Below are positions 23,154 to 30,684 of a stretch of DNA of 31,878 nt, piece after piece. The translations under genes were made by a program, and so were the position numbers. Within the stretch, counting starts at the first letter, position 1. Every line of letters begins with the position of its first letter. Origin of the DNA: JBMYXZ01 sp049608925 (GTDB lineage Bacteria > Pseudomonadota > Alphaproteobacteria > JAGOMX01); NCBI GenBank assembly GCA_049608925.1, contig JBMYXZ010000004.1, positions 1 to 31,878 of the forward strand, written 5' to 3'. The notes under the pieces are model-generated. The model was not told where the DNA came from. It did not search any database and saw only the letters and a program-made list of their open reading frames with translations.

Positions 23154-24827
23154 CTAGTCTTTTATGGGGTTAATATCTTCTATTTTCGCATCTGGGAAAG
23201 CCTCAAGCGCGCTTCCAACCACAGGATGTTGCGTTACCTTGTCCAACAGTTCTTGTTGTGATCGCTGTTGTTGTTCTGCCAGAGACGGTGCGCCCGTATC
23301 TTGTGACGCCACCACTTCCCAGCGCTGACCTGTCCAATCCTGCAAGTTCTTTGCCAGCGTCGCCAATAGATTTGGCGGTGCACTGGGCCCTGCACGCAGC
23401 TCTAGCTTTCCAGGAGCAAAGCTTACCAAATGCAAATCACGCTGCAAGTACGCCGCCAACAAAGGCTCTCTTTTGCTAAGCGCCAGCTCGATAATATCCT
23501 CGAACTTACTAATTGCAACAGCTTGTTCAGGCTCTGCGGGCATTGGTTCTTCTGTCGGTGCTGGCTTTGTCGGTGCTGGTGCCTGCTCAACTTGTGCTGG
23601 CGCTACCTGTGGTTGCGCTTTTACGGCCACCGGCGCCACGCCCCCTTCTTGCTGAATAGCTTCTTCAGGCGTTGGCAACGCTGCCATATACACCACGCGC
23701 AACAATACCATGCGGCATGCCTGCAAAGGATCTGAGGCCATTTGCACTTCTTGAATGCCCTTCATCAATACTTGCCATATTCTGGTCAAGCAAGGAAAAG
23801 ACAAAGATTGCGCCCAAGCCTTGCAGGCTTCGATATCACTTTCAGGGATGAACAATTGTTCGCTAAGTTCTGGCGCCACCCGCAAGGATGAAACCGTGTG
23901 CGCCAAATCCATCAAGTCATTCAAGATCGACAGTGGCTCCCCGCCCGTTTGATAGAGCTCTTGCACGGCGGTCAATACTTTGCCTGCTTGTGCCTGCACC
24001 AAATGATCAAACAAGGCCAAAACTTTCGCCCCATCTGCCAGACCCAACATATCGCTGACCAGCTGGGTTGTGATTGTCCCTTCTGACATTGTCACGGCTT
24101 GATCAAGAATGGAAATACCGTCACGGGCCGAACCATCCGCTGCACGCGCAATCAGCTGGCAAGCCTTTTCTTCAATCTGAAAGCCTTCTTGTTCTGCAAT
24201 GCTTTGGAACAACTTCATCAATGTATCTCGATCGATACGCGCCAAGTCAAAGCGCATACAACGCGACAGCACCGTCTTTGGTACCTTGCGAATTTCTGTT
24301 GTCGCAAAAATAAACTTTACATGTGCGGGTGGCTCTTCCAGTGTTTTCAACAACGCATTAAAGGCGCTTTTTGACAGCATGTGCACTTCGTCGATGATGT
24401 ATACTTTTACTGCGGCAGACACCGCTTTGTATTTAACCGCTTCAATGACTTCGCGGATATCATCAACACCTGTACGGCTGGCCGCGTCCATTTCAATGAC
24501 ATCAATATGACGGTCTTGAGCGATTGATACACAAGCTTCACAGGTGCCGCAAGGATCTACAGAATCCTTAACATCCCGACCCGTACAGTTCAGCGCGCGC
24601 GCCAGCAAGCGAGCGGTAGTTGTCTTACCAACCCCTCGGATACCGGTGAAAATAAATGCGTGCGGCAGCCGCCCGGACTGCAGACCATTTGTCAGCACCC
24701 GCACCAGAACATCTTGACCATAAAGGTCACTAAATTTCTGCGGGCGATATTTGCGTGCTAATACACGATAGTCGCTTGAATCATTTTCAGGTTTATCAGG
24801 GAAGTTTAAAAGCTGAGCCTGTGTCAT
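23154..24827 (-). CDS. dnaX: DNA polymerase III subunit tau/gamma
   Basis: A 557-residue clamp-loader ATPase that loads the beta clamp and links polymerases at the fork. Walker A GIRGVGKTTTAR starts at residue 62, four zinc-binding cysteines are at 81, 93, 96 and 99, Walker B is VYIIDEVHM (142-150), and the SRC finger is in LSRCMRFDLAR. A Pro/Ala/Gln-rich linker (about 395-440) precedes the tau-specific C-terminal domain. I saw no strong A-rich slippery site of the E. coli kind, so a separate gamma form is not supported. AAAGGT lies before ATG 24827. Confidence 0.97.
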   Translation of the reverse strand: MTQAQLLNFPDKPENDSSDYRVLARKYRPQKFSDLYGQDVLVRVLTNGLQSGRLPHAFIFTGIRGVGKTTTARLLARALNCTGRDVKDSVDPCGTCEACVSIAQDRHIDVIEMDAASRTGVDDIREVIEAVKYKAVSAAVKVYIIDEVHMLSKSAFNALLKTLEEPPAHVKFIFATTEIRKVPKTVLSRCMRFDLARIDRDTLMKLFQSIAEQEGFQIEEKACQLIARAADGSARDGISILDQAVTMSEGTITTQLVSDMLGLADGAKVLALFDHLVQAQAGKVLTAVQELYQTGGEPLSILNDLMDLAHTVSSLRVAPELSEQLFIPESDIEACKAWAQSLSFPCLTRIWQVLMKGIQEVQMASDPLQACRMVLLRVVYMAALPTPEEAIQQEGGVAPVAVKAQPQVAPAQVEQAPAPTKPAPTEEPMPAEPEQAVAISKFEDIIELALSKREPLLAAYLQRDLHLVSFAPGKLELRAGPSAPPNLLATLAKNLQDWTGQRWEVVASQDTGAPSLAEQQQRSQQELLDKVTQHPVVGSALEAFPDAKIEDINPIKD

Positions 24828-24856
24828 ATTACCTTTACTATTACCGGAATCGAAGC

Positions 24857-24907
24857 ATCATAGCACGAGCAAATCTTCTGGCAAAAGGCAAATTTCTAGC
24901 CAGAAGA
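24857..24907 (-). promoter_or_regulatory. dnaX promoter with inverted repeat over the -35
   Basis: On the minus strand TTGCCA (24879-24884), a 16-base spacer and TATGAT (24857-24862) with an upstream TG (extended -10) form a promoter whose start point is some 20 bases from the dnaX ATG. A perfect 9-bp inverted repeat, tcttctggc (24874-24882) and gccagaaga (24899-24907), overlaps the -35 and could be an operator. Confidence 0.5.
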
Positions 24908-24926
24908 AATTGGCCTCTGTTAGGAT

Positions 24927-24961
24927 TTGATTAATAAGTTTTCCTCAAGATATAATATCTT
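24927..24961 (+). promoter_or_regulatory. Promoter of the 24984 gene with palindromic -10
   Basis: TTGATT (24927-24932), an 18-base spacer and a perfect TATAAT (24951-24956) predict transcription from about 24963, 21 bases before ATG. The -10 sits inside a perfect 15-base palindrome AAGATATAATATCTT (24947-24961), which has the form of a repressor site. Confidence 0.55.
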
Positions 24962-24983
24962 ATTCAGGGCAGGAAAAACACTT

Positions 24984-26105
24984 ATGATAACCAAGACAAT
25001 TATCCCAAAGTACTATTTTATCTTAGGGGTGCTATTTATCTGTTTTTCGGGATTCCACGCATACAAATCGTGGCAAACGCATGAAATCTTTAATGATGTT
25101 AATAAAGCCAGCCAAGCAATATCCTATCTTTTGGAAGCTGCTGGCAACTGGGCTGTTGAGCGCGGCATTACAAACACTGCTTTGAATAGCAAGACTGTTA
25201 TAACACCAGAAAGAAAAGACAAAATTCTTCAAAGACGTCAAGCCGCAGACTCTGCATTGCGGAATGCCCTTAGAGAAGTTGCAACCTTGAACTTTGTCCG
25301 CAAAGATCAATACATTGAGGAAGTCAAATATGTTGCCAAGAATACCGAGCTGCTAAGGAATAAAGCAGACAAGCAGGTAACTTTGACAAGATCATTAAGA
25401 GATCAAAGGTTTATCGAGCGCTGGATTCCATCAATGACGCGCTTGATTACAATCTCTCAAATACTACGACAGGCTATCACCCAAAAAGCCGCTTCTGTAA
25501 ATGGCGAATTAGGCAGGCAAGAGCGTGCCAAACACTATGTTTGGAAAATGAGCGAGTATGCTGGAAAGGTGCGCGCTATTGTTGGAGCTCTTATTTCATC
25601 ACACAGCCCAATTGACGGCAAAACACATCAAGTTTTATCCGAGTATCATGGCTATGTTTTATCTGCCTTTGAAGAAGTGAAGACACTGACAAAAGATAAA
25701 GATGCAACCGTTGTCAGGGATCTCGAATATGTTGAAAATGGTTTTTTTGGATCCTTTAACGATCTAAGACAATCAATTATCAAAGCCGGACTTGATGGCG
25801 TTCAATACCCCATAGACTCATCCAAATGGATTGAACTTTCCACACAGGAAATTGATAAAATGCTAGCAGTCCAACATAGCTTAAGAGCAGAAACCGAAAC
25901 CTATACCGAAAGGCTTCTTGACGAGTCCCTTTACCAACTGATTATTTCCGTAATTCTACTGGTCTTTTCTTTTGTGATTTTCCTAGCCTCCAGCTTTGGA
26001 GCCAGAGCAAGACAGCAAGACGAGGTGGAAATGCCATCAGAGCCAGCTACTAACCGTCCAAAAAGCAGACCTGCCTCTTTCGATGAAAGCAGAAAGACTG
26101 GATAG
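24984..26105 (+). CDS. Two-segment membrane protein with sensor-like periplasmic domain
   Basis: 373 residues from ATG 24984 (agga nearby). A TTG at 24927 also opens the frame but coincides with the promoter -35, so it is rejected. A membrane segment at about 9-26 (YYFILGVLFICFSGFHAY) is followed by about 290 periplasmic, helical residues and a second membrane segment at about 316-338 (LYQLIISVILLVFSFVIFLASSF). The early part, ISYLLEAAGNWAVERGITNTALNS followed by a helix with RRQAADSALRNAL, resembles the NIT/four-helix sensing domains of chemoreceptors and cyclases. After the second segment only ~35 polar residues follow: there is no HAMP, kinase, GGDEF or receptor signalling part. It may be a truncated or partner-dependent receptor. 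Similarity to NIT is by eye and uncertain. Confidence 0.7.
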   Translation: MITKTIIPKYYFILGVLFICFSGFHAYKSWQTHEIFNDVNKASQAISYLLEAAGNWAVERGITNTALNSKTVITPERKDKILQRRQAADSALRNALREVATLNFVRKDQYIEEVKYVAKNTELLRNKADKQVTLTRSLRDQRFIERWIPSMTRLITISQILRQAITQKAASVNGELGRQERAKHYVWKMSEYAGKVRAIVGALISSHSPIDGKTHQVLSEYHGYVLSAFEEVKTLTKDKDATVVRDLEYVENGFFGSFNDLRQSIIKAGLDGVQYPIDSSKWIELSTQEIDKMLAVQHSLRAETETYTERLLDESLYQLIISVILLVFSFVIFLASSFGARARQQDEVEMPSEPATNRPKSRPASFDESRKTG

Positions 26106-26430
26106 ATCCACAATCGTATAATCATCATGCTTAGGGTGGATTTTGCCGTGTATAAACACAAAATTCAGCTGGGAAAATTGAGACCAATAAGAATATTCAA
26201 ATACCATCCCCTCACTCCGACGCTCCGGGCTTTATGCCCGGAGTCCACTAACCCCCGAGACTCGGAGAATCAAGCACACAGTATAGTTTTCTGCAGCTGA
26301 GAAAGCCTTAGAGTGGACTCCGTGAACAAGTCACGGAGCGTCGGAGTATGGGGTGGTGGTTTGAAAAAACCATGAAAAAGTATGATTCTCCCCCCTTATA
26401 AGATTATTCAGGACATTTATCGGATAAGCC
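26106..26430. other. Convergent intergenic region holding repeat element B
   Basis: 325 bases between two converging genes. About 136 are the repeat element at 26213-26348. The 15-mer attcaaataccatcc just before it (26195-26209) also occurs upstream of element A at 6296-6310. No gene is visible. The strong hairpins could stop transcription from either side, though T tracts are poor. Confidence 0.6.
26213..26348 (-). repeat. Palindromic repeat element B (reverse-oriented copy of A)
   Basis: Read on the minus strand it matches element A across both hairpins and much of the linker. The left end is cactccgac (26213-26221); the right end gtcggagta (26340-26348) differs at the last base. Hairpins are CTCCGGGC-TTTAT-GCCCGGAG (26223-26243) and TCCGTGA-ACAAG-TCACGGA (26319-26337). 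Inner words shared with A include the stretch around cagctgcagaaaacta. The linker has diverged more than the hairpins. Confidence 0.85.
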
Positions 26431-26850
26431 TTAGGGTATATTTACCGTCTTTGGATTTGGAATCGGCACCATTTCAACAGCACTAAAAGGCTCGCTGCTA
26501 TCCGCTGACATGTTCATATTTTTTCCAGTATTTTTGCTGATGCCTTGTTGACAACCCTCGACTAATGCCTCATACGTTGTCGCCACGAGGGAATAATTTG
26601 CAATCGCCTTTACATACTTATTATTACGAGGAATGGAGACGTTCTTATTCCCATTTTTATCGATTTTCATGCGCGGCAGAAGGTTACGTTTAAAGTATGC
26701 TTTATATTGTGCCTTGGCCAGCTCAAGCTTTGAGACCAAAAGGTCGCGCTGTTTTTCAAACAATCGACACTGGTCATCAACAGTAGCTGCATACGAACTA
26801 CCTACCAGCAAAAAACCTAGCGTCACGACTACAGATGACTTTAAAACCAT
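26431..26850 (-). CDS. Small secreted protein, unknown
   Basis: A 139-residue protein with a clear signal peptide (MVLKSSVVVTLGFLLVGSSYA, cleavage after SYA). The mature part begins with a helix (DQCRLFEKQRDLLVSKLELAKAQYKAYFKRNLLP), followed by a basic turn-rich segment, a second helix (KYVKAIANYSLVATTYEALVEGC) and a Pro/Ser-rich tail. Two cysteines, one in each helix, could form a disulfide bridging a helical hairpin. ATG 26850 has gaggg upstream and a good promoter at 26875-26903. No family recognised. Confidence 0.68.
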   Translation of the reverse strand: MVLKSSVVVTLGFLLVGSSYAATVDDQCRLFEKQRDLLVSKLELAKAQYKAYFKRNLLPRMKIDKNGNKNVSIPRNNKYVKAIANYSLVATTYEALVEGCQQGISKNTGKNMNMSADSSEPFSAVEMVPIPNPKTVNIP

Positions 26851-26874
26851 AATACCCTCTAAAATAGTGCTATA

Positions 26875-26903
26875 TTTATAGGATATCGAAAATAGATTGG
26901 TAA
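26875..26903 (-). promoter_or_regulatory. Promoter of the 26431-26850 gene
   Basis: On the minus strand TTACCA (26898-26903), a 17-base spacer and TATAAA (26875-26880) precede the ATG at 26850. This is a good match in sequence and spacing to a sigma70-type promoter. Confidence 0.5.
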
Positions 26904-26936
26904 ATTCTTAATCGTCTAAATAAAAGAAAAAGATAC

Positions 26937-27797
26937 TTACTGCCTGCGGCATCCTTGCACGATGTTTTCAACATTATGCCGCATCAGCTTGATATAGGTA
27001 TCAGCCTCCTCAACGCCCAGGGCATCTGAATACAAGGTGCCACCCAATTTAGCGCCCGTTTCATTAGCTATCTGCGTGATAAGTCGAGGGTTTGAGATAT
27101 TCTCGACAAAGACAACTTTTATGGCTTCTTCGCGGATCTGCCTAATCAGTGCAGCGACATCCTTCGCGCAGGGCTCTTCTTCTGTGGTGACACCAACGGG
27201 TGCCAACACCTGCACGCCATAGCTCTCGCCGAAGTATTGGAAAGCATCGTGCGCAGTGATAAACTTGCGATCTCCTTCAGGGATGGCCTCAAACTGTTCA
27301 CGAATCCACATGTCCAGCAGCACTAGACGCGACTTATAGTCACGAAAGTTCTGGTAATAATCAGCTTCATGATCTGGATCCAAGCTTACCAAGCCAGCCA
27401 GAATTCTGTCGATATACCATAAAACACTGGGCACACTGTGCCAGCAATGGGGGTCTAAGACTTTAGCGTCTTCCATCTTTAACGGCTGAACATCCTGCGC
27501 GGCGACAATAACATCACCTTTGTAACCAGAAGCCTCCACTAGGCGTTCGATCCACCCTTCAAATCCTTTGCCATTTATCACCACCAGATCAGCATTTGCC
27601 AGCATCTTTGCAGTTTGAGGCGTGGGACGGAAAATGTGCGCATCTTCATTAGGGCCAACGATCGCACTGACCTCAACATGCTCTCCGCCGATATTTTTAA
27701 CTATATCTGCCAGAATACTGAACGACGCAACAACTTGCAGCTTAGCAGCTTGCAAAGGTGCAATTAAAAAGAAGGAAACTAGTAAATATCGAATCAT
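26937..27797 (-). CDS. znuA: Zinc ABC transporter, periplasmic binding protein
   Basis: A 286-residue cluster A-I metal-binding protein with a signal peptide (MIRYLLVSFFLIAPLQAA). Likely metal ligands are His54 (DAHIFRPTP), His117 (DPHCWH), His183 (TAHDAFQYFG) and Asp258 (LYSDALG). His rather than Glu at the third position favours zinc over manganese, from what is known of the family. The His-rich flexible loop of many ZnuA proteins is missing: the segment after residue ~100 has only MEDAKVLDPHCWH. The start overlaps the znuB stop by four bases (27794-27797). It delivers metal to ZnuBC. Confidence 0.92.
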   Translation of the reverse strand: MIRYLLVSFFLIAPLQAAKLQVVASFSILADIVKNIGGEHVEVSAIVGPNEDAHIFRPTPQTAKMLANADLVVINGKGFEGWIERLVEASGYKGDVIVAAQDVQPLKMEDAKVLDPHCWHSVPSVLWYIDRILAGLVSLDPDHEADYYQNFRDYKSRLVLLDMWIREQFEAIPEGDRKFITAHDAFQYFGESYGVQVLAPVGVTTEEEPCAKDVAALIRQIREEAIKVVFVENISNPRLITQIANETGAKLGGTLYSDALGVEEADTYIKLMRHNVENIVQGCRRQ

Positions 27798-28639
27798 GCA
27801 AAGCGCTGCCTTAAACTACCATAGCGGCCAAATGTTAACGAAAATATATATGCCATGCCTGCCAACAAAATAACGGACGGCCCTGATGGCCAGACAAAAT
27901 GATAGGACAGCAGCAATCCAAAATAGCTAGCCAGGATAGCTACAATAAAGGAGACCAAAAACATTGTTGCTATGTTACGCGCCCAAAAGCGCGCTACAAT
28001 GGCCGGCAGCATCATCATACCCAGGGCCATAAGAGCTCCCAGAGCTTGGAAGGCGGCAACCATACAAAGCACGATCAAGATAATGAAAGCTGCATAGTAA
28101 AACCCGCCCGGCGCCCCAATGGATTGCATATAATCAGAATCAAAGCATTCAATAATAAGGGGACGAAAAATAAGAGCCCCGACAGTAAGAGTAACCGTTG
28201 CAATACTGGCAACCAATATCAATGATGCATTGTCCACAGCCAAAATCGTGCCAAACAATATATGCATTAAGTCTACATTACTGCCATTGACTGAGACAAT
28301 CAGCGACCCAAATGCCAGTGACATCAAATAAAAACCCACCAAGCTGGCGTCTTCTTTCAACAAGGTTGTTCGCGATACTATCCCAGCTAACAGAGCCACT
28401 AGTAGCGAAGAAATAAAACCGCCGAGGCTCATCATCGGCAGGGAAAGTCCTGAGATCAAGAACCCAATCGCAACACCTGGCAGAATGGAATGAGACAATG
28501 CATCACCCATTAAGCTCATGCGGCGCAAAACCACCAGCACACCCACAGGCGCACAGGCCATAGAAAGGGCCAAGCACGCAACCAAAGCGCGTCTTAAAAA
28601 TTGGTAGGTTTCAAATGGCTCGATAAAAAAGTCGTACAT
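27794..28639 (-). CDS. znuB: Zinc ABC transporter permease
   Basis: A 281-residue ABC-3 family permease with about eight or nine membrane segments. Family motifs include GVLVVLRRMSLMGDALSHSILPGVAIGFL near the start and ALGALMALGMMMLPAIVARF late in the protein. It forms the channel with the ATPase ZnuC and takes Zn2+ from ZnuA. The gap to znuC is 3 bases and it overlaps znuA by four, so the three are one translational unit. Confidence 0.94.
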   Translation of the reverse strand: MYDFFIEPFETYQFLRRALVACLALSMACAPVGVLVVLRRMSLMGDALSHSILPGVAIGFLISGLSLPMMSLGGFISSLLVALLAGIVSRTTLLKEDASLVGFYLMSLAFGSLIVSVNGSNVDLMHILFGTILAVDNASLILVASIATVTLTVGALIFRPLIIECFDSDYMQSIGAPGGFYYAAFIILIVLCMVAAFQALGALMALGMMMLPAIVARFWARNIATMFLVSFIVAILASYFGLLLSYHFVWPSGPSVILLAGMAYIFSLTFGRYGSLRQRFA

Positions 28640-28642
28640 ACT

Positions 28643-29455
28643 TTACCCCACAGCTGCCGCTGCATCTGGAACTACTGGGCAGATAATATCAGGATTGAAA
28701 CTCCATTGACACATGCTATCTTTTGCCTGACGAATATTTTTCAACTGCAGCACCTGATCCGTACGTCCCCAAGCGATACAACGGCGCGCTAGAATCAAGG
28801 TCGATGGAAAGAACTCGCGCACAATATCCAAGTCATGCAGCACCGCAATAACGGTCTTCCCTTCATCACGCCAATCACATAATAATTGCGCCAGAATATC
28901 CATTGTTGGCGCATCAATCGCAGCAAAAGGCTCATCAAGCAACACAACCGGAGCATCCTGTAAAGACAGCCTTGCGAATAACAAGCGTTGGAACTGACCG
29001 CCGGATAAAGCATGAATTGGCTTGGATAGTGAATCCTTCAGTTGCACGCGGTCCATGGCAAGGGCAATGCGATCTTGATCCACTGATGATACTCGCTTGA
29101 AAAACCCTGTACTGGTGCTAAGGCCCATTGCCACCACATCCGAGGCATATAATGGAAACGATCGATCAACGTTACTGGCCTGGGGAAGATATGCAATATC
29201 ATGACGAGACGAAAGATCGCCATATTCAATACGCCCTTTGCTGGCCGGCATCACCCCTTTAATGGCCTTTAAAAGCGTACTTTTGCCACCACCATTTGGC
29301 CCGACAATCGCGGTCAGCGAGCCCGCTGAAAACGTGCCGGTGAGATTCTCAACCGCCAAAAAATCTTTGTACTTTATGTGCAAGTCACTGCATTTCACCG
29401 ATTGCGGTGAATCATATGTATGGTTAGATCGAACCTGAAATGGGTTTAGCCACAT
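28643..29455 (-). CDS. znuC: Zinc ABC transporter ATPase
   Basis: A 270-residue ABC ATPase: Walker A GPNGGGKST at 52-60, Q-loop in AYLPQASNVD, signature LSGGQFQR, Walker B VVLLDEPFAAID, and switch His in VIAVLHDLD. An N-terminal ~20-residue extension (to SPQSV) precedes the fold. The start ATG 29455 has ggatg a little far upstream; the preceding small ORF ends 27 bases before it. No Zur-type palindrome was seen in the short gap, so control may come from further upstream in the run. Confidence 0.93.
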   Translation of the reverse strand: MWLNPFQVRSNHTYDSPQSVKCSDLHIKYKDFLAVENLTGTFSAGSLTAIVGPNGGGKSTLLKAIKGVMPASKGRIEYGDLSSRHDIAYLPQASNVDRSFPLYASDVVAMGLSTSTGFFKRVSSVDQDRIALAMDRVQLKDSLSKPIHALSGGQFQRLLFARLSLQDAPVVLLDEPFAAIDAPTMDILAQLLCDWRDEGKTVIAVLHDLDIVREFFPSTLILARRCIAWGRTDQVLQLKNIRQAKDSMCQWSFNPDIICPVVPDAAAAVG

Positions 29456-29482
29456 ATTTTAAAAACATCCTAAACAGCTATC

Positions 29483-29575
29483 TTACAACGCCCAGAAAAC
29501 GCATAGCCATAGTAACAAGATCAGGCCTAAAACGCCAAGCAATCTTTCAAATGCTCCTAATAACAATGGCTTCAT
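29483..29575 (-). CDS. 30-residue membrane peptide coupled to hisC
   Basis: A small frame reading MKPLLLGAFERLLGVLGLIL and then LLWLCVFWAL. It consists of a short N-terminus and one hydrophobic helix of about 18-20 residues ending in Trp/Cys/Phe. Its ATG (29573-29575) overlaps the hisC stop TGA (29572-29574) in the four-base ATGA arrangement typical of translational coupling, and its stop TAA (29483-29485) lies 27 bases before znuC. The hisC end supplies aggaga-like purines (GGAGAG, complement of 29581-29586) close upstream. It belongs to no family I know. A chance frame is possible, but the overlap geometry and coherent membrane helix argue for a real gene. Confidence 0.55.
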   Translation of the reverse strand: MKPLLLGAFERLLGVLGLILLLWLCVFWAL

Positions 29576-30681
29576 GCACTGGCTCTCCTTGTATTCAAGA
29601 ACTTATCTAGCTCCTGCACAAAAGTTTTCATCTGATCATCGGTTCCTAAACTGATTCTTAGCCACTTTGGCAGATCATATCCGGCAACCGGGCGCGTAGA
29701 TATACCTATATTCGTGAAGTAATCATACGCATTTTTTGCATTTTGTGAAGTTAAATCTGGAAAACGCACTAAGACAAAGTTAGTTACGCTGTTTATGTAC
29801 TCCAGACCTAAGCTGTTCAGGTCACCCATGAATCGCTGCAACGTATCGGTGTGCTGCCCCAATACTTGTTTGGCATACTCGGTATCCTGAAGGCTGGCAA
29901 TGGCCGCTGGTTGAGCCAAACCGTTCGCAGCAAAAGGCAGGCGATTACGATTTAAGATCTCGCACATATGGTCAGGCGCATAACACCACCCCACCCGCAC
30001 ACCTGCCAAGCCATAGAACTTTGAAAACGTTCGTGTCATCACCACATTTTCAAATTCCTCGACCATCTGGCTGCCGGCATCAAATTCTTCATACCCCTGC
30101 ATATATTCTGCATAGGCGCCATCCAAAACCAGCACTACATCACTGGGCAAACCTGCATGCAAACGTTTTACCTCGGAAAAAGGAATATACCCACCGATCG
30201 GGTTTGCAGGATTGTCGATCAGCACCACTTTCGTCTTTGGTGTGACAGCATTCAGAATTTCATCAACATCCGGGACATAGTTCGGGGCTGGCACCATTAC
30301 CGGCACGGCGTCTGCACAATGCGCCGAGATAAAATACAGACGAAAACTATAGTGGCTGAATAATACCTCGTCACCAGGGGCTGTGTAGCAGGAAATTATC
30401 TGCTTTAACAAGTCCTCAGACCCTCCGCCACAAACGATGTTAGTAGGCTCAATATCATGATGCTTAGCGATCGCTTGACGCAAATCATTTGCCGCCCCAC
30501 TGGGGTAAAGATGTGCCTTTGGCAAGGCTTCTTGCATCGCCTTTATCGCCTTTGGACTGGGGCCCAAAGGGTTTTCATTAGAGGACAAACCAATGCGGCG
30601 CGGAACCCCAGAGGGGTTAACATCACCACCGACGTATGGCTTGGTTTTTAAAATACCGGTTTTTGCAGTTGGATATGTCAT
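29572..30681 (-). CDS. hisC: Histidinol-phosphate aminotransferase (class I/II, PLP)
   Basis: A 369-residue aminotransferase. SSNENPLGPSPKAIKAM and YPSGAANDLRQAIA are typical of HisC. NPANPIGG (157-164) and DGAYAEY (187-193) bind PLP, and Lys221 in TRTFSKFYGLAGVRVGW is the Schiff-base lysine. C-terminal FVLVRFPD and GISTRPVAGYDLPKWLRISLGT hold substrate-binding arginines. No other his gene is nearby, so it may serve tyrosine/phenylalanine synthesis, as single HisC homologues do in other bacteria. ATG 30681 has no clear ribosome site and lies 3 bases after the upstream gene's stop, indicating coupling. It overlaps the small membrane ORF by four bases. Confidence 0.93.
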   Translation of the reverse strand: MTYPTAKTGILKTKPYVGGDVNPSGVPRRIGLSSNENPLGPSPKAIKAMQEALPKAHLYPSGAANDLRQAIAKHHDIEPTNIVCGGGSEDLLKQIISCYTAPGDEVLFSHYSFRLYFISAHCADAVPVMVPAPNYVPDVDEILNAVTPKTKVVLIDNPANPIGGYIPFSEVKRLHAGLPSDVVLVLDGAYAEYMQGYEEFDAGSQMVEEFENVVMTRTFSKFYGLAGVRVGWCYAPDHMCEILNRNRLPFAANGLAQPAAIASLQDTEYAKQVLGQHTDTLQRFMGDLNSLGLEYINSVTNFVLVRFPDLTSQNAKNAYDYFTNIGISTRPVAGYDLPKWLRISLGTDDQMKTFVQELDKFLNTRRASA

Positions 30682-30684
30682 AGT

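Noticed and set aside
22821..23157. Plus-strand open frame of similar length opposite ybaB
   Set aside because: It is the mirror of a well-conserved gene and has no ribosome site or recognisable features.
23154..24827. Programmed frameshift in dnaX
   Set aside because: No A-rich slippery heptamer followed by a stable stem was found by reading the sequence; the full tau frame is open.
24927..24983. TTG start for the sensor-like protein
   Set aside because: The TTG coincides with the -35 hexamer of the best promoter, so it would lie upstream of the transcript.
6296..26209. Shared 15-mer attcaaataccatcc near elements A and B as an insertion-site signature
   Set aside because: One shared 15-mer in a window of this size can arise by chance, and its distance from the two elements differs (about 85 versus 4 bases), so I keep it only as a note.
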